Assembly (NCBI GenBank): GCA_026390075.1
Contig: JAPLGP010000020.1
Coordinates: 1 to 42,002 of the forward strand
Origin: Campylobacterales bacterium
GTDB lineage: Bacteria; Campylobacterota; Campylobacteria; Campylobacterales; Sulfurimonadaceae
Length of the DNA stretch: 42,002 bases
Reading direction: 5' to 3'
Positions 18,495 to 28,372 of this stretch are shown here, piece after piece (positions within the stretch are counted from its first letter, which is position 1; every line of letters starts with the position of its first letter). Below the pieces are notes generated by a model. The model was not told the origin of the DNA, did no database searches, and saw nothing but the letters and a program-made list of their open reading frames with translations. Made by a program: the position numbers and the translations under genes.

Positions 18495-20488
18495 AAAATC
18501 AGATTTCAAATCGTCAATTAGTTGTAAGAATTACACTCTCTTTGTTATTAGGTAGCATTGTAACGGGTGTTATTTTTAGTATCTATTTAAAAGATATAGC
18601 GCTAAACACTCTTACGAAACAAGATGCAGAACATACAAGTGAACTCATCTTTGAAGTCATGAAAACAAAAATGCAAGAGGGTTGGGGCAAAGAAGACTTA
18701 GTCAAAATCATGAAACGCCTCAACAATGTTAAAGATGGTTTAGAAATCAACGCATACAGATCCGATAAAGTAACAGAGCTTTTTGGTGAAGACCCTCTAT
18801 CTACACAAGCACTCAAATCAAATCCAAAAATTCAAGAGGCAATGAACGGTAAAGAAACATTAGTTGTTGGTGCAAATGATTCCATTCGTTTTTACTACCC
18901 GATGAGAGTAAAAGAGGAGTGTATAACTTGTCATTACAACACAAAAGCTGGTGATGTAAATGGTGTTTTAGACATTTATTTTCCAGCAAGTGAGATAAGT
19001 ATTCCTCTCTATAAAATGATTGGATATTTTATTTTATTTTTAATCTTTTTCCTTATTCTTGTATTTATTATATTTTATTTTATACTTAACAAAAAAATTG
19101 TATCGCCATTAGTAAACTTTACATTCCAAATGAAAGAAATTATAAAACAAGAAAATATGGATAAAAGGATTTTGGTAAATGCTCCAATTAGAGAGATAAA
19201 TGAATTAGGTTTAGAGTTTAACAATCTTCTTGATAAAATAAAATATTATTATGAAAAGTTAATTCATCAATTTTTCATAGACCAACTTACTTCTCTTCCT
19301 AACATTTTGGCTTTAAAAAGAGATATTGAAAAAAGCAACACTCCAACACTTGTCATTTTCAATATTAATCAATTTAGAAATATTAATAATTTTTACGGAT
19401 ATGCAGCTGGTGATTCTATTTTGATTGAGTTTTCAAAATTATTAAACTCCCATGGCAGTGAGTCTGAACGATTTTATAGACTCAGTGGAGACCAATTTGG
19501 TTGGCTAAAAAATGAAATGATTGACTTATATGACCTATTAGAAATTATAGAAGAATTACAATCTCATCCTTTTATATACAAAGAGAGTGAAATATATTTA
19601 GGTCTCTCATGTGGGATATCTGAATCTAAAAACAGAACAATTGAAAATGCTATTTCCTCTTTAAACAGAGCAAAAAAAAGTTCCAAACCTTTTGAAGTGT
19701 ATGACGCTTCAATGCAAGAAGACAGCAAAATAGAACAAAATATTTACTGGACACAAAAGCTAAAAAATGCACTCAATAACGATGGAATAGTTATCTATTT
19801 TCAACCTATTTTAGATGTTAATCTACAAAAAGCAAATAAGTTTGAAACATTAGTGAGACTTAAAGATGTGGATGGAACAATATACTCTCCAATCCATTTT
19901 ATGGAAGTTGCAAAGCTCTCAAGACTCTATTTACGCTTAACGCGCACCGTTATGAAACAGGCATTTGAGTATTTTAAAAATAGACCGTATGAATTTTCTG
20001 TAAACATCTCTATGGATGACATAGTAGATAACCCTACAAAAAATTACATCATTAATTTACTGAAAAATTTTCCAGAACCACACAGAGTTGTTTTTGAAAT
20101 TTTAGAAACAGAAGAAATTACAGAACTTGACCTTATTAATGATTTTGTTAAAGAGGTAAAAGAGCTTGGTGCTAAATTAGCCATAGATGACTTTGGAAGT
20201 GGATATTCTAATTATAACTACATCATAAAACTCAATGTAGATTTTTTAAAAATCGACAGCTCTTTGATTATGAATATAGACAAAGATGCACAAATTGCGA
20301 TAGTTGTAGAATATATTATTAAATCTGCAAAAAAACTTGGACTCAAAACCATAGCTGAGTATGTTCACTCTCAAGAAGTTATGGATAAAGTAAAAGAGTT
20401 GGGAGTTGATTTTATTCAAGGATATCACATAGATGAACCGCTCTCAAGTGTTGAACTTCATACTCAAACGGCTCAAATAATTTTATAG
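18491..20488 (+). CDS. Membrane haem-sensor protein with degenerate GGDEF and EAL domains
   Basis: This 665-residue protein likely tunes cyclic di-GMP. A membrane helix at about 14-33 is followed by a periplasmic domain with a c-type haem motif CITCH (about residue 138) in a DUF3365/Tll0287-like setting, a second helix at about 175-200, and a HAMP-like linker. The GGDEF domain carries SGDQF instead of GGDEF, so it is probably not a cyclase. The EAL domain keeps [13 protein letters not shown] and the FQPI strand, but the signature reads ETL. Phosphodiesterase activity is plausible, with the haem domain sensing redox or gas. It is translationally coupled to ftsY. Confidence 0.85.
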   Translation: MKNQISNRQLVVRITLSLLLGSIVTGVIFSIYLKDIALNTLTKQDAEHTSELIFEVMKTKMQEGWGKEDLVKIMKRLNNVKDGLEINAYRSDKVTELFGEDPLSTQALKSNPKIQEAMNGKETLVVGANDSIRFYYPMRVKEECITCHYNTKAGDVNGVLDIYFPASEISIPLYKMIGYFILFLIFFLILVFIIFYFILNKKIVSPLVNFTFQMKEIIKQENMDKRILVNAPIREINELGLEFNNLLDKIKYYYEKLIHQFFIDQLTSLPNILALKRDIEKSNTPTLVIFNINQFRNINNFYGYAAGDSILIEFSKLLNSHGSESERFYRLSGDQFGWLKNEMIDLYDLLEIIEELQSHPFIYKESEIYLGLSCGISESKNRTIENAISSLNRAKKSSKPFEVYDASMQEDSKIEQNIYWTQKLKNALNNDGIVIYFQPILDVNLQKANKFETLVRLKDVDGTIYSPIHFMEVAKLSRLYLRLTRTVMKQAFEYFKNRPYEFSVNISMDDIVDNPTKNYIINLLKNFPEPHRVVFEILETEEITELDLINDFVKEVKELGAKLAIDDFGSGYSNYNYIIKLNVDFLKIDSSLIMNIDKDAQIAIVVEYIIKSAKKLGLKTIAEYVHSQEVMDKVKELGVDFIQGYHIDEPLSSVELHTQTAQIIL

Positions 20489-21739
<1,251 letters not shown>

Positions 21740-21746
21740 TTTAAAC

Positions 21747-21819
21747 GCTAAATGAGCAAAGCCCATTTAGCTACGCTAGCCGCTATGGCACTAAAGCACA
21801 AAAATGCTTTCGGCATTTT
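21747..21819 (+). terminator. Two hairpins between nifH and the next gene
   Basis: GCTAAATG (21747-21754) pairs with CATTTAGC (21764-21771), and AAAATGC (21801-21807) pairs with GCATTTT (21813-21819). Both stems are perfect. No long T run follows, so they may stabilise the 3' end of nifH mRNA or act as a leaky terminator, giving more nifH than nifDK transcript. Confidence 0.55.
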
Positions 21820-21913
21820 CGTAAATTTGAAGTCATTGGTTTTCTCCCTTTAACTAGGGGGAATTAACATTCTCATAATGAAAAGAAAATAATAGATAAA
21901 GTAGGAGAAAAAC

Positions 21914-22261
21914 ATGTTTATTTTAGGTTTCCACTTCCCAGCAAGTATGGGTAACACAGTTCCAGATGAAGCAGTAGTTGCAAAATTAGATGAAGCAAAA
22001 GTTGATGTAAGCGGTATAAATGAAATTAAAATGCTTACAGAATATCATGGGCAAAAAGAAGAACTTTCTTACTCTAAGAAAGATACATTTATGTTCAAAG
22101 CTCTTGCACACTATATACAAACAGCAGAAACAGATTATATGATTTACACAAATCGTTACCAAATTTCTGAGCTCTCAAAAAGATTAGATTCTGATGAAGA
22201 AACTATGGCTCTTTGTAAAAAATTTGACTCAATGGCTCACTTTAAAATTACAGCTGCTTAA
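21914..22261 (+). CDS. Unknown 115-residue protein between nifH and nifD
   Basis: I do not recognise this protein. It begins MFILGFHFPASMGNTVPDEA, is slightly acidic, mostly helical by eye, and has one Cys (in MALCKKF). There is no signal peptide or membrane helix. AGGAG lies 6-7 bases before the ATG, and the gene sits squarely in the nifHDK operon, so a nitrogenase role is likely. Archaeal and clostridial nif operons carry two PII-like genes (nifI1 and nifI2) in this slot. The length is similar, but I see no PII signature such as the T-loop YRGAEY. It might regulate or protect the Fe or MoFe protein; that is inference from position only. Confidence 0.85.
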   Translation: MFILGFHFPASMGNTVPDEAVVAKLDEAKVDVSGINEIKMLTEYHGQKEELSYSKKDTFMFKALAHYIQTAETDYMIYTNRYQISELSKRLDSDEETMALCKKFDSMAHFKITAA

Positions 22262-22311
22262 GTAGAAGTAGTTTTAAATTAAGAGCGCGTTGAAAAAATA
22301 AGGAGACTAAA

Positions 22312-23778
22312 ATGAGTTCATTAGAAGCAAGACAAAAAGCGGCGGTTGAGGAAGTTTTAAAAGCATATCCTGAAAAAGCTGCAAAAAACCGTGCAAAACA
22401 CCTAGGTGTTGGTTCTCCAGATGATGAGAGTCAAAAAACATGTGGAAATGTTCGTTCAAACAAAAAAACTGTTGCTGGTGTTATGAGCCAACGCGGTTGT
22501 GCTTATGCTGGTAGTAAAGGCGTTGTTTGGGGACCTGTAAAAGATATGGTTCATATTTCTCACGGTCCAATCGGTTGTGGTCAATACAGCCGTGCAGGTC
22601 GTCGTAACTACTATATCGGTACAACGGGAGTAGATTCGTTTGTAACAATGAACTTCTCTTCAGATTTCCAAGAAAAAGATATCGTTTTTGGCGGTGATAA
22701 AAAACTGACAAAATGTTTGGAAGAAATCGATGTACTTTTCCCACTTAACAATGGTATTACGGTTCAATCTGAGTGTCCAATCGGTCTTATTGGGGATGAT
22801 ATCAACGCAGCGTCAAAAATGTATGCTCAAAAAACTGGTCATACAATCGTTCCTGTAAACTGTGAAGGTTTCCGTGGGGTTTCTCAATCTCTTGGTCACC
22901 ACATTGCAAACGATACAGTGCGTGATTATATCTTCGATGCTTCTCCAGCGACACTTGGTGAACCAATCGCTGTAACTGACTATGATGTTGCAATTATTGG
23001 GGATTATAATATCGGTGGAGATGCTTGGTCGAGCCGTATTTTACTTGAAGAGATGGGTTTACGCGTTGTAGCTCAGTGGTCAGGTGATGCGACGATTAAA
23101 GAGATGGTTCAGACTACAAAAGTGAAACTAAACTTGCTTCACTGCTACCGTTCTATGAACTATATTTCTCGTCATATGGAGAAAGAGTATGGGATTCCTT
23201 GGATAGAGTATAACTTTTTTGGCCCTAGCCAAACGATTAAATCTTTACGAAAAATCGCAGCATTCTTTGATGTAAGTATTCAAGAGAAGTGTGAAGCAGT
23301 TATCGCAAAATATCAACCGCTAGTTGATGCAATAACTAACAAATATCGTCCACTCCTAGAAGGCAAGACAGTAATGTTGTTTGTTGGTGGTTTACGCCCT
23401 CGACATGTTATTGGTGCTTATGAAGATTTAGGTATGGAAGTTATCGGAACTGGGTATGAATTTGCGCATGATGATGACTACAAAAGAACAAAAGATGAAA
23501 TTTTTCGCTCAACTGTAATTTATGATGATGTAAATGAATATGAGCTTGAAGCGTTTGTTAAAGCACTTCAACCAGATTTAGTGGCTTCAGGAATTAAAGA
23601 GAAATATGTATTTCAAAAAATGGGTCTTCCATATAGACAAATGCACTCTTGGGATTATAGCGGACCATATCATGGATATGATGGTTTTGCGATTTTTGCA
23701 TCAGACATGGATTTAGCGATTAACTCTCCAGTTTGGGGACATAGCAAAGCACCATGGGATAAAGAAGGAGAAGCGTAA
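22312..23778 (+). CDS. nifD: Nitrogenase MoFe protein alpha chain
   Basis: This 488-residue protein carries the FeMo cofactor and half of the P-cluster. P-cluster Cys are C63 (RGCAYAG), C89 (GPIGCGQYS) and C155 ([11 protein letters not shown]). The cofactor ligands are C278 ([10 protein letters not shown]) and H445 ([11 protein letters not shown]). All match the Azotobacter positions with small offsets, so this is a Mo-type catalytic subunit and not NifE. The length is normal. Its stop overlaps the nifK start as TAATG. Confidence 0.98.
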   Translation: MSSLEARQKAAVEEVLKAYPEKAAKNRAKHLGVGSPDDESQKTCGNVRSNKKTVAGVMSQRGCAYAGSKGVVWGPVKDMVHISHGPIGCGQYSRAGRRNYYIGTTGVDSFVTMNFSSDFQEKDIVFGGDKKLTKCLEEIDVLFPLNNGITVQSECPIGLIGDDINAASKMYAQKTGHTIVPVNCEGFRGVSQSLGHHIANDTVRDYIFDASPATLGEPIAVTDYDVAIIGDYNIGGDAWSSRILLEEMGLRVVAQWSGDATIKEMVQTTKVKLNLLHCYRSMNYISRHMEKEYGIPWIEYNFFGPSQTIKSLRKIAAFFDVSIQEKCEAVIAKYQPLVDAITNKYRPLLEGKTVMLFVGGLRPRHVIGAYEDLGMEVIGTGYEFAHDDDYKRTKDEIFRSTVIYDDVNEYELEAFVKALQPDLVASGIKEKYVFQKMGLPYRQMHSWDYSGPYHGYDGFAIFASDMDLAINSPVWGHSKAPWDKEGEA

Positions 23779-25322
23779 TGCAAGAGCTTGAAAATATAGT
23801 AAATGGTCAAAGACTATTTCAGCGTCCTGAATATTTAGAAGTTTTAGAAAACAAAAAACAATTCGAAGGCGGCATGGGTGCAATAAATCCTGCTAAAGTT
23901 GAAGAGATTGCAGAGTGGACTAAAAGCTGGGATTACAGAGAGAAAAACTTAGCGCGTGAGGCTATAACAGTTAATCCTGCAAAAGCATGTCAACCTCTTG
24001 GTGCTGTAATGGTAGCTTTAGGTTTTGAAAATACTATGCCTTATGTTCATGGGTCTCATGGATGTGTTGCGTATTTTCGTTCATACTTTACAAAACACTT
24101 TAAAGAGCCGACTCCTTGTGTTTCTGATTCTATGACAGAAGATGCAGCAGTTTTTGGCGGTCTTGCAAATATGAAAGATGGTCTTAAAAACTGTGCAGCA
24201 CTTTATAAACCTGAGATGATTGCAGTTTCTACTACTTGTATGGCTGAAGTTATCGGTGATGACTTGTATGCGTTTGCACTTGCTGCAAAAGAAGAAGATG
24301 GTGGTGAATTTTTACCAGCCGATTTTCCTATAACTTATGCACATACACCATCATTTACTGGAAGTCATATCACTGGTTATGATAACATGATGCATGGTAT
24401 TATGTCTCAGCTTACTGAGGGTAATAAAAAAGAAGAAACAAATGGAAAAATTAACATTATTCCAGGGTTTGAAACTTACATAGGTTCAATCCGTTCGGTC
24501 AAAGCTATCGTTGAAGCTTTTGGTGCAAGTTACACAATGTTAGGCGACCACTCTGATCAGTGGGACATGCCAGCGGGTGATTACAGTATGTTTGCTGGTG
24601 GAACGCCTATTGCAGATGCAAAAGATTGTATCAATGCTAAAGCGACTATTTCACTTCAAAAATATGCAACTGTAAAAACTATGAAAATGGTTAAAAAGTG
24701 GAAACATGCGGGTGGCGTTTCTAACCCAATAGGTCTAAAAGGAACGGATGAGTTCGTTATGAAGCTTTCAGAACTAACAGGTGTTGAAGTTCCACAGAAA
24801 CTCAAAGTTGAACGCGGTCGTTTAGTGGATGCTATGCAGGATTCTTATCCTTACATGCACGCTAAAAAATTCGCAATCTGGGGAGACCCTGACTTTTTAG
24901 TGGGCGTGGTTTCATTTTTACTTGAAATGGGTGCATATCCAACACATGTTCTTTGTCACAATGCACCAAAAGGTTGGGAAGATGAGATGAGAGCTATGCT
25001 TGACACATCCCCTGCAGCGGCAAACTGTCATGTATGGGCTGGAAAAGATTTATGGCACATGCGAAGTTTACTCTTCACAGAACCAGTTGATTTTATGATT
25101 GGTAACAGTTACGGAAAAGAGCTTATGCGTGATACGAAAATACCGTTAATCTACATAGGTTTCCCGATATTTGACCGTCACCACTTACACCGTTATTCAA
25201 TCAGCGGATACGATGGTGCCCTAAACTTATTGACTTGGATTACAAATAAAGTTCTAGATCAGTTAGATGAAGAGACAAAAAACATCGCTTCAACTGACTA
25301 CTTCTTTGACTTAGTTCGTTAA
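23778..25322 (+). CDS. nifK: Nitrogenase MoFe protein beta chain
   Basis: This 514-residue partner of NifD forms the alpha2-beta2 dinitrogenase. P-cluster Cys are C71 (NPAKACQPLGA), C96 (GSHGCVAYFRS) and C154 (STTCMAEVIGDD). The conserved PVDFMIGNSYGKEL and GFPIFDRHHLHRY regions are near the C-terminus. It is translationally coupled to nifD. The stop is followed by two strong hairpins, so the first nif transcript likely ends here. Confidence 0.98.
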   Translation: MQELENIVNGQRLFQRPEYLEVLENKKQFEGGMGAINPAKVEEIAEWTKSWDYREKNLAREAITVNPAKACQPLGAVMVALGFENTMPYVHGSHGCVAYFRSYFTKHFKEPTPCVSDSMTEDAAVFGGLANMKDGLKNCAALYKPEMIAVSTTCMAEVIGDDLYAFALAAKEEDGGEFLPADFPITYAHTPSFTGSHITGYDNMMHGIMSQLTEGNKKEETNGKINIIPGFETYIGSIRSVKAIVEAFGASYTMLGDHSDQWDMPAGDYSMFAGGTPIADAKDCINAKATISLQKYATVKTMKMVKKWKHAGGVSNPIGLKGTDEFVMKLSELTGVEVPQKLKVERGRLVDAMQDSYPYMHAKKFAIWGDPDFLVGVVSFLLEMGAYPTHVLCHNAPKGWEDEMRAMLDTSPAAANCHVWAGKDLWHMRSLLFTEPVDFMIGNSYGKELMRDTKIPLIYIGFPIFDRHHLHRYSISGYDGALNLLTWITNKVLDQLDEETKNIASTDYFFDLVR

Positions 25323-25336
25323 CTACCGATGTTACG

Positions 25337-25364
25337 CACTAAAACGAACAAGTCCGTTTTAGTG
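25337..25364 (+). terminator. Hairpin after nifK
   Basis: CACTAAAACG (25337-25346) pairs perfectly with CGTTTTAGTG (25355-25364) across an 8-base loop, 15 bases after the nifK stop. Confidence 0.6.
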
Positions 25365-25406
25365 GTAATGTCCAATTAATTAGTAATTTTTTTCTTCATT
25401 CTCTTT

Positions 25407-25434
25407 AAGCCATCCCTGATTCATGGGATGGCTT
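25407..25434. terminator. Bidirectional terminator between nifK and the minus-strand gene
   Basis: AAGCCATCCC (25407-25416) and GGGATGGCTT (25425-25434) form a perfect 10-bp GC-rich stem with an 8-base loop. It lies between converging genes and could serve both. Confidence 0.7.
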
Positions 25435-25449
25435 TATCATTCATAATAA

Positions 25450-25803
25450 TTAAATCATAAAAAAAAAAGTATATTGTTTTTGTTCATGGTTCTCACCAAA
25501 CCCGATAACGGGCATAAGCGGATGTTCATCTGAAACTTTTACCACGATTTCATACATCATAGCTTCCATTTTCAAAGAGTTTACACACTCTAATAACTCT
25601 TTTGTCGTAACATTTTCATCTAAAAATCCTAACCGTAACTGCTTTGTATCATGGTCAATAGTGAAAGATGTAATAATTTTCTCACCAGCATTTTGAAAAT
25701 TCTTAAGATCCTCTTCTTTTAAAAGCATAGCCAAAAGAGTGTAGTCATTAGCATTTTGTATATTCTCGCGTATGTCGTCTATCATGTCTATAATATATTT
25801 CAT
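25450..25803 (-). CDS. Unknown 117-residue protein
   Basis: I do not recognise this protein. It starts MKYIIDMIDDIRENIQNAND and ends in a hydrophobic YTFFFMI. It has one Cys (LLECVNSLK), no signal peptide, and looks like a small alpha/beta domain. It is convergent with nifK and is followed upstream, 88 bp away on the same strand, by the hemerythrin gene, so the two may be co-transcribed. Whether it belongs to nitrogen fixation or to an insertion in the nif locus is unclear. Confidence 0.7.
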   Translation of the reverse strand: MKYIIDMIDDIRENIQNANDYTLLAMLLKEEDLKNFQNAGEKIITSFTIDHDTKQLRLGFLDENVTTKELLECVNSLKMEAMMYEIVVKVSDEHPLMPVIGFGENHEQKQYTFFFMI

Positions 25804-25891
25804 TCTTGCCCCTTAAAAAAACCGTATTTTATCTAAATCAAAGCCGGCTAGTTGAGGAGATATTTTTGTGTAAGGATTTAGAAAGAAATAT

Positions 25892-26266
25892 TTAAAAACC
25901 ATGCTCTTTTAGAAACATCGCAAGTTGCGAATCTATGTTAATAATGTGGCGTTTAAATTTATCGTAAGCGTATTCGTGGATGTAGGATTTTCCAAATGTA
26001 GGAAATTTTTTGGCTTTGTTATAAAAGTATTCCATCTCGCCGAGCAAGTTTGCATGTTCATCCAAATGCTCTTGTTTACCATAAAAATTATGCTGATTCA
26101 TAATCTCTTCTTCGTAAGCAAAATGCTCTTTTGTATGGGCTATCATCTCTTCAAAAAGAGGCATAAATTCACTCTTGGAACAAGTTTTTATTTGAGAAAG
26201 TAAGGCTAAAAATGCATCGTGTGTTGCATCCATACTTTCGATGTTAAGGTGGAGATTATCGCTCAT
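25892..26266 (-). CDS. Bacteriohemerythrin
   Basis: This 124-residue single-domain hemerythrin binds O2 reversibly at a di-iron site. The ligands are visible in order: H (MDATHDAF), H and E (HTKEHFAYEEEIM), H and H (HLDEHANLLGEM), and H with D near the end (FKRHIINIDSQLAMF). It has no fused signalling domain, so it probably buffers or delivers O2. Next to nitrogenase it may shield the enzyme or supply a terminal oxidase. That is inference. Confidence 0.92.
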   Translation of the reverse strand: MSDNLHLNIESMDATHDAFLALLSQIKTCSKSEFMPLFEEMIAHTKEHFAYEEEIMNQHNFYGKQEHLDEHANLLGEMEYFYNKAKKFPTFGKSYIHEYAYDKFKRHIINIDSQLAMFLKEHGF

Positions 26267-26333
26267 ACTTTCTCTCTTATCTCTAGTTTATATTTTCTTT
26301 AAATGAATATGCAATTTCTAAACTAGAAATCTT

Positions 26334-26435
26334 GGCATGTGGAAATCCTATAGAATTCAACCCTTTAAAATTTAGATTTCCTCGTTCCATCCTCTCCTAA
26401 GCTAGAATGCATACTAAAATCAAAATCCACATGCC
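26334..26435. repeat. Inverted GGCATGTGG pair flanking a degenerate palindromic repeat
   Basis: The word at 26334-26342 (plus) and its complement at 26427-26435 bracket a repeat reading TCGTTCCATCCTCTCC then AGAATGCATAC (about 26377-26414). The same repeat, followed by the same inverted word, lies at 28160-28227 before nifE. The arms could pair over a long loop. Confidence 0.65.
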
Positions 26436-26494
26436 AAGAAGTAAAATTTCGACTAGCACACTCTATGCAGTACCATTTTTAAAAGGATAATCCC

Positions 26495-26725
26495 ATGAAC
26501 CATCATGTTGTTTTAGAGAAGTTGTGTGCGTGTGCGAAAAAACATGAGACACAGAGAATATGCAGTTTTGAAACAAAAGCCCAAGCTGAGGAACATGCCT
26601 ACGAATGGGCGGAGAGCTTGAACACTTTGTTTTGTGGTAAACACGGTTTTGATGTTGTAGAAGTCGATGACAATTATGTCATTAGTGTAGAAACAGGCGG
26701 TTTTGTTGAGGCTTGTGAGATGTAA
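26495..26725 (+). CDS. Unknown 76-residue Cys- and His-containing protein
   Basis: I do not recognise this protein. It has five Cys: C11 and C13 (KLCACAKK), C23 (RICSF), C47 (LFCGKH), and C74 (FVEACEM). Together with nearby His (HH at 3-4, KKHET, GKHGF) these could bind metal. AAAGGA lies 8 bases before the ATG. It stands alone on the plus strand. Its upstream region resembles that of nifE, with the same repeat and a shared TGCAGTA..C...TTTTTA stretch, so the two may be expressed together. A nitrogen-fixation role is only a guess. Confidence 0.7.
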   Translation: MNHHVVLEKLCACAKKHETQRICSFETKAQAEEHAYEWAESLNTLFCGKHGFDVVEVDDNYVISVETGGFVEACEM

Positions 26726-26727
26726 AA

Positions 26728-26964
26728 TTATTGTATACTATGATATTGGCATGTCCAAGCACTTTCTTCTAAAGCCTGTTTTGAAGAATCTGCATAATCT
26801 GAAAACACACCTCTAAGAGACTTTATATCACTCTTTTTTTGCGTATTATTTGCCGACTCAAAACTATTTTTCGATACTAAACTGACTAAATAATTCCTCA
26901 ACTCATCACTAGAGTTATGAAAAAATCTCTCAACATTCGGATTATCAATCACTACAGTCATCAT
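26728..26964 (-). CDS. Orphan antitoxin-like protein
   Basis: This 78-residue product starts at 26964, where AGAAGGA lies 6 bases upstream. Longer upstream frames read into a palindromic repeat (encoding RHSELDSESS) and are not real. The C-terminal LRGVFSDYADSSKQALEESAW resembles the toxin-binding tail of many small antitoxins (leucine-glycine, then a YAxP-like stretch, then EExAW). After AW the sequence ends abruptly as TCQYHSIQ. No toxin gene lies on either side, so this looks like an orphaned and perhaps truncated antitoxin. Confidence 0.55.
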   Translation of the reverse strand: MMTVVIDNPNVERFFHNSSDELRNYLVSLVSKNSFESANNTQKKSDIKSLRGVFSDYADSSKQALEESAWTCQYHSIQ

Positions 26965-27042
26965 TGTATATCCTTCTAATTTTTTATTATTATAGCAAAA
27001 TTTAAGAGTTCTTATTTTTTTATAAACGAGAGAAATATCCAA

Positions 27043-27157
27043 TAGATTTCTTACAAAACTCAAGAAACTAGATTCCGAATCAAGTTCGGAATGACGAAGT
27101 ATAGAAACTTTCGTCATCCTGAACTTGATTCAGGATCTTTAGTATTGCAAGAACTTA
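27043..27157. repeat. Palindromic MITE-like element, copy 3 (different core)
   Basis: Left arm TAGATTTCTTACAAAACT (27043-27060) and right arm AGTATTGCAAGAACTTA (27141-27157) resemble the arms of copy 1. The core is different and holds two hairpins: ATTCCGAA/TTCGGAAT and ATCCTGAA/TTCAGGAT. Confidence 0.75.
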
Positions 27158-27250
27158 AATGAAAATATTTTAAATTTTGATTTTATGTATTCGTTAAGAT
27201 ACAATAGTGAAATATCAATTTAATTAAAGAGATTGGAGATATTCAAATAA

Positions 27251-27451
27251 ATGAGTAAAAATTTAATCGCTTTTGATGCTACACGCTACTAGGATTCCAA
27301 AGAGATGAGAGCGGAGTATCTCTCACAAGTTTTGAGTGATGGCGACATGGACGAGCTTTTGAATGTAGTAAATTTGATAATAGAAGATACAAAAAATAAT
27401 GAGCTTTTAAGTGAAAAATTTATTTTTTTACATCTAAATAGTTCAGAATAA
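27251..27451 (+). pseudogene. Broken antitoxin of the TIGR02684 (addiction module antidote) type
   Basis: The frame reads MSKNLIAFDATRY, then TAG (27290-27292), then DSKEMRAEYLSQVLSDGDMD and on to TAA at 27451. Intact relatives read FDxxxYLDSEExxAEYLxxxLExGD, so the TAG replaces the conserved Leu, probably by one base change from TTG. The C-terminal helix-turn-helix part is not recognisable. The RelE/Gp49-like toxin normally found upstream is absent; palindromic element copy 3 is there instead. A -10-like TACAAT (27200) and GGAG precede the ATG. Confidence 0.7.
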
Positions 27452-27461
27452 AAGGAATTTA

Positions 27462-28130
27462 GTGATAAAAGAATTTGAATTTATTAGACCATTAAATGCA
27501 CAAGTATCTGAAGAAGAAATAATTTTAGATTTAAAGTCTGTCGCTAAACAGTTGGCAAAAGAGAGTGTTACTCAATTGGCTTATAGTAAACTTGGAAAAT
27601 ATGATTATACTACTGTAAGTCGTAAATTTGGTACATGGAATAAAGCTTTAAAAATTGCTAACCTTTCTTTTTCAAATGAAAGTAATATTTCTGATGAGCG
27701 TTTATATGAAAATATTTTAAAAATTTGGCAACATTTTGGTCGTCAACCTAGGCGTAGAGATTTAACTTCTGAAATATCAGAATTTTCACAAAGTCCATAC
27801 AATCGTAGATTTATGACATGGACAAATACTTTGCAAAGTTTTGTTGATTATGCTAATGGTGAAGATTTAAAGATGCCAAATCCAAATGCGAATGCGAATG
27901 ATATTAATAATAAATTAAAAATAGGACGAGATCCATCATTAAGATTGCGATATAGAGTTTTGCAAAGGGATTATTTTACTTGTAAGCAATGTGGGGCAAG
28001 TCCATCTAAAAATCCAAATGTAGTATTACATATTGACCATATTATTCCATGGAGCAAAAATGGAGAAACAGTGTTAGAAAATTTACAAACTCTTTGTTCA
28101 GATTGTAATTTAGGCAAAAGCAACTTATAA
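27462..28130 (+). CDS. HNH endonuclease with two homing-endonuclease-associated repeats
   Basis: This 222-residue protein starts with GTG, preceded by AAGGAA. Residues about 15-65 and 80-130 are two related repeats ending in FGTWNKAL and FMTWTNTL, as in the DNA-binding repeats that accompany homing-type HNH enzymes. The nuclease domain at the C-terminus has CKQCGASPSKNP, then HIDHIIPWSKNG, then LQTLCSDCNLGKSN, giving the HNH residues and two Zn-binding CxxC pairs. It lies 10 bp after the broken antitoxin in the block that splits the nif genes. It may be a mobile or defence nuclease; its target is unknown. Confidence 0.88.
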   Translation: MIKEFEFIRPLNAQVSEEEIILDLKSVAKQLAKESVTQLAYSKLGKYDYTTVSRKFGTWNKALKIANLSFSNESNISDERLYENILKIWQHFGRQPRRRDLTSEISEFSQSPYNRRFMTWTNTLQSFVDYANGEDLKMPNPNANANDINNKLKIGRDPSLRLRYRVLQRDYFTCKQCGASPSKNPNVVLHIDHIIPWSKNGETVLENLQTLCSDCNLGKSNL

Positions 28131-28159
28131 AATAATAGATAAAAATAAAGGAAAAAGTT

Positions 28160-28273
28160 TTTCTCGTTTCATCCTCTCCCGAGGTGGAATGCATACAAAA
28201 TCACAGCTTCATAAAAATCCACATGCCAATTAAAAATCAAAAAATGTAAAAGCCATCCAATCTTGGCATGTGG
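28160..28273. repeat. Second palindromic repeat and inverted GGCATGTGG pair before nifE
   Basis: TCGTTTCATCCTCTCC then GGAATGCATAC (about 28160-28196) matches the repeat at 26377-26414. CCACATGCC at 28219-28227 and GGCATGTGG at 28265-28273 face each other. The nifE promoter should lie after this, where TATACA at about 28352 is a weak -10 candidate. Confidence 0.65.
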
Positions 28274-28372
28274 AAGTAAAAACAAAACTAAAACCCCATA
28301 AAACAGCCACTTTTCCCCTCTCTCGAACAAAACTTGCAGTAGCACTTTTTATACAGCTCCAAAGGGGTATTT

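Noticed and set aside
21914-22261. PII-like NifI regulator
   Set aside because: Slot and length fit, but no PII T-loop or nucleotide-binding motifs are visible.
26965-27117. N-terminal extension of the antitoxin-like ORF (RHSELDSESS)
   Set aside because: It is encoded by palindromic element copy 3, and a good ribosome-binding site marks a start at 26964.
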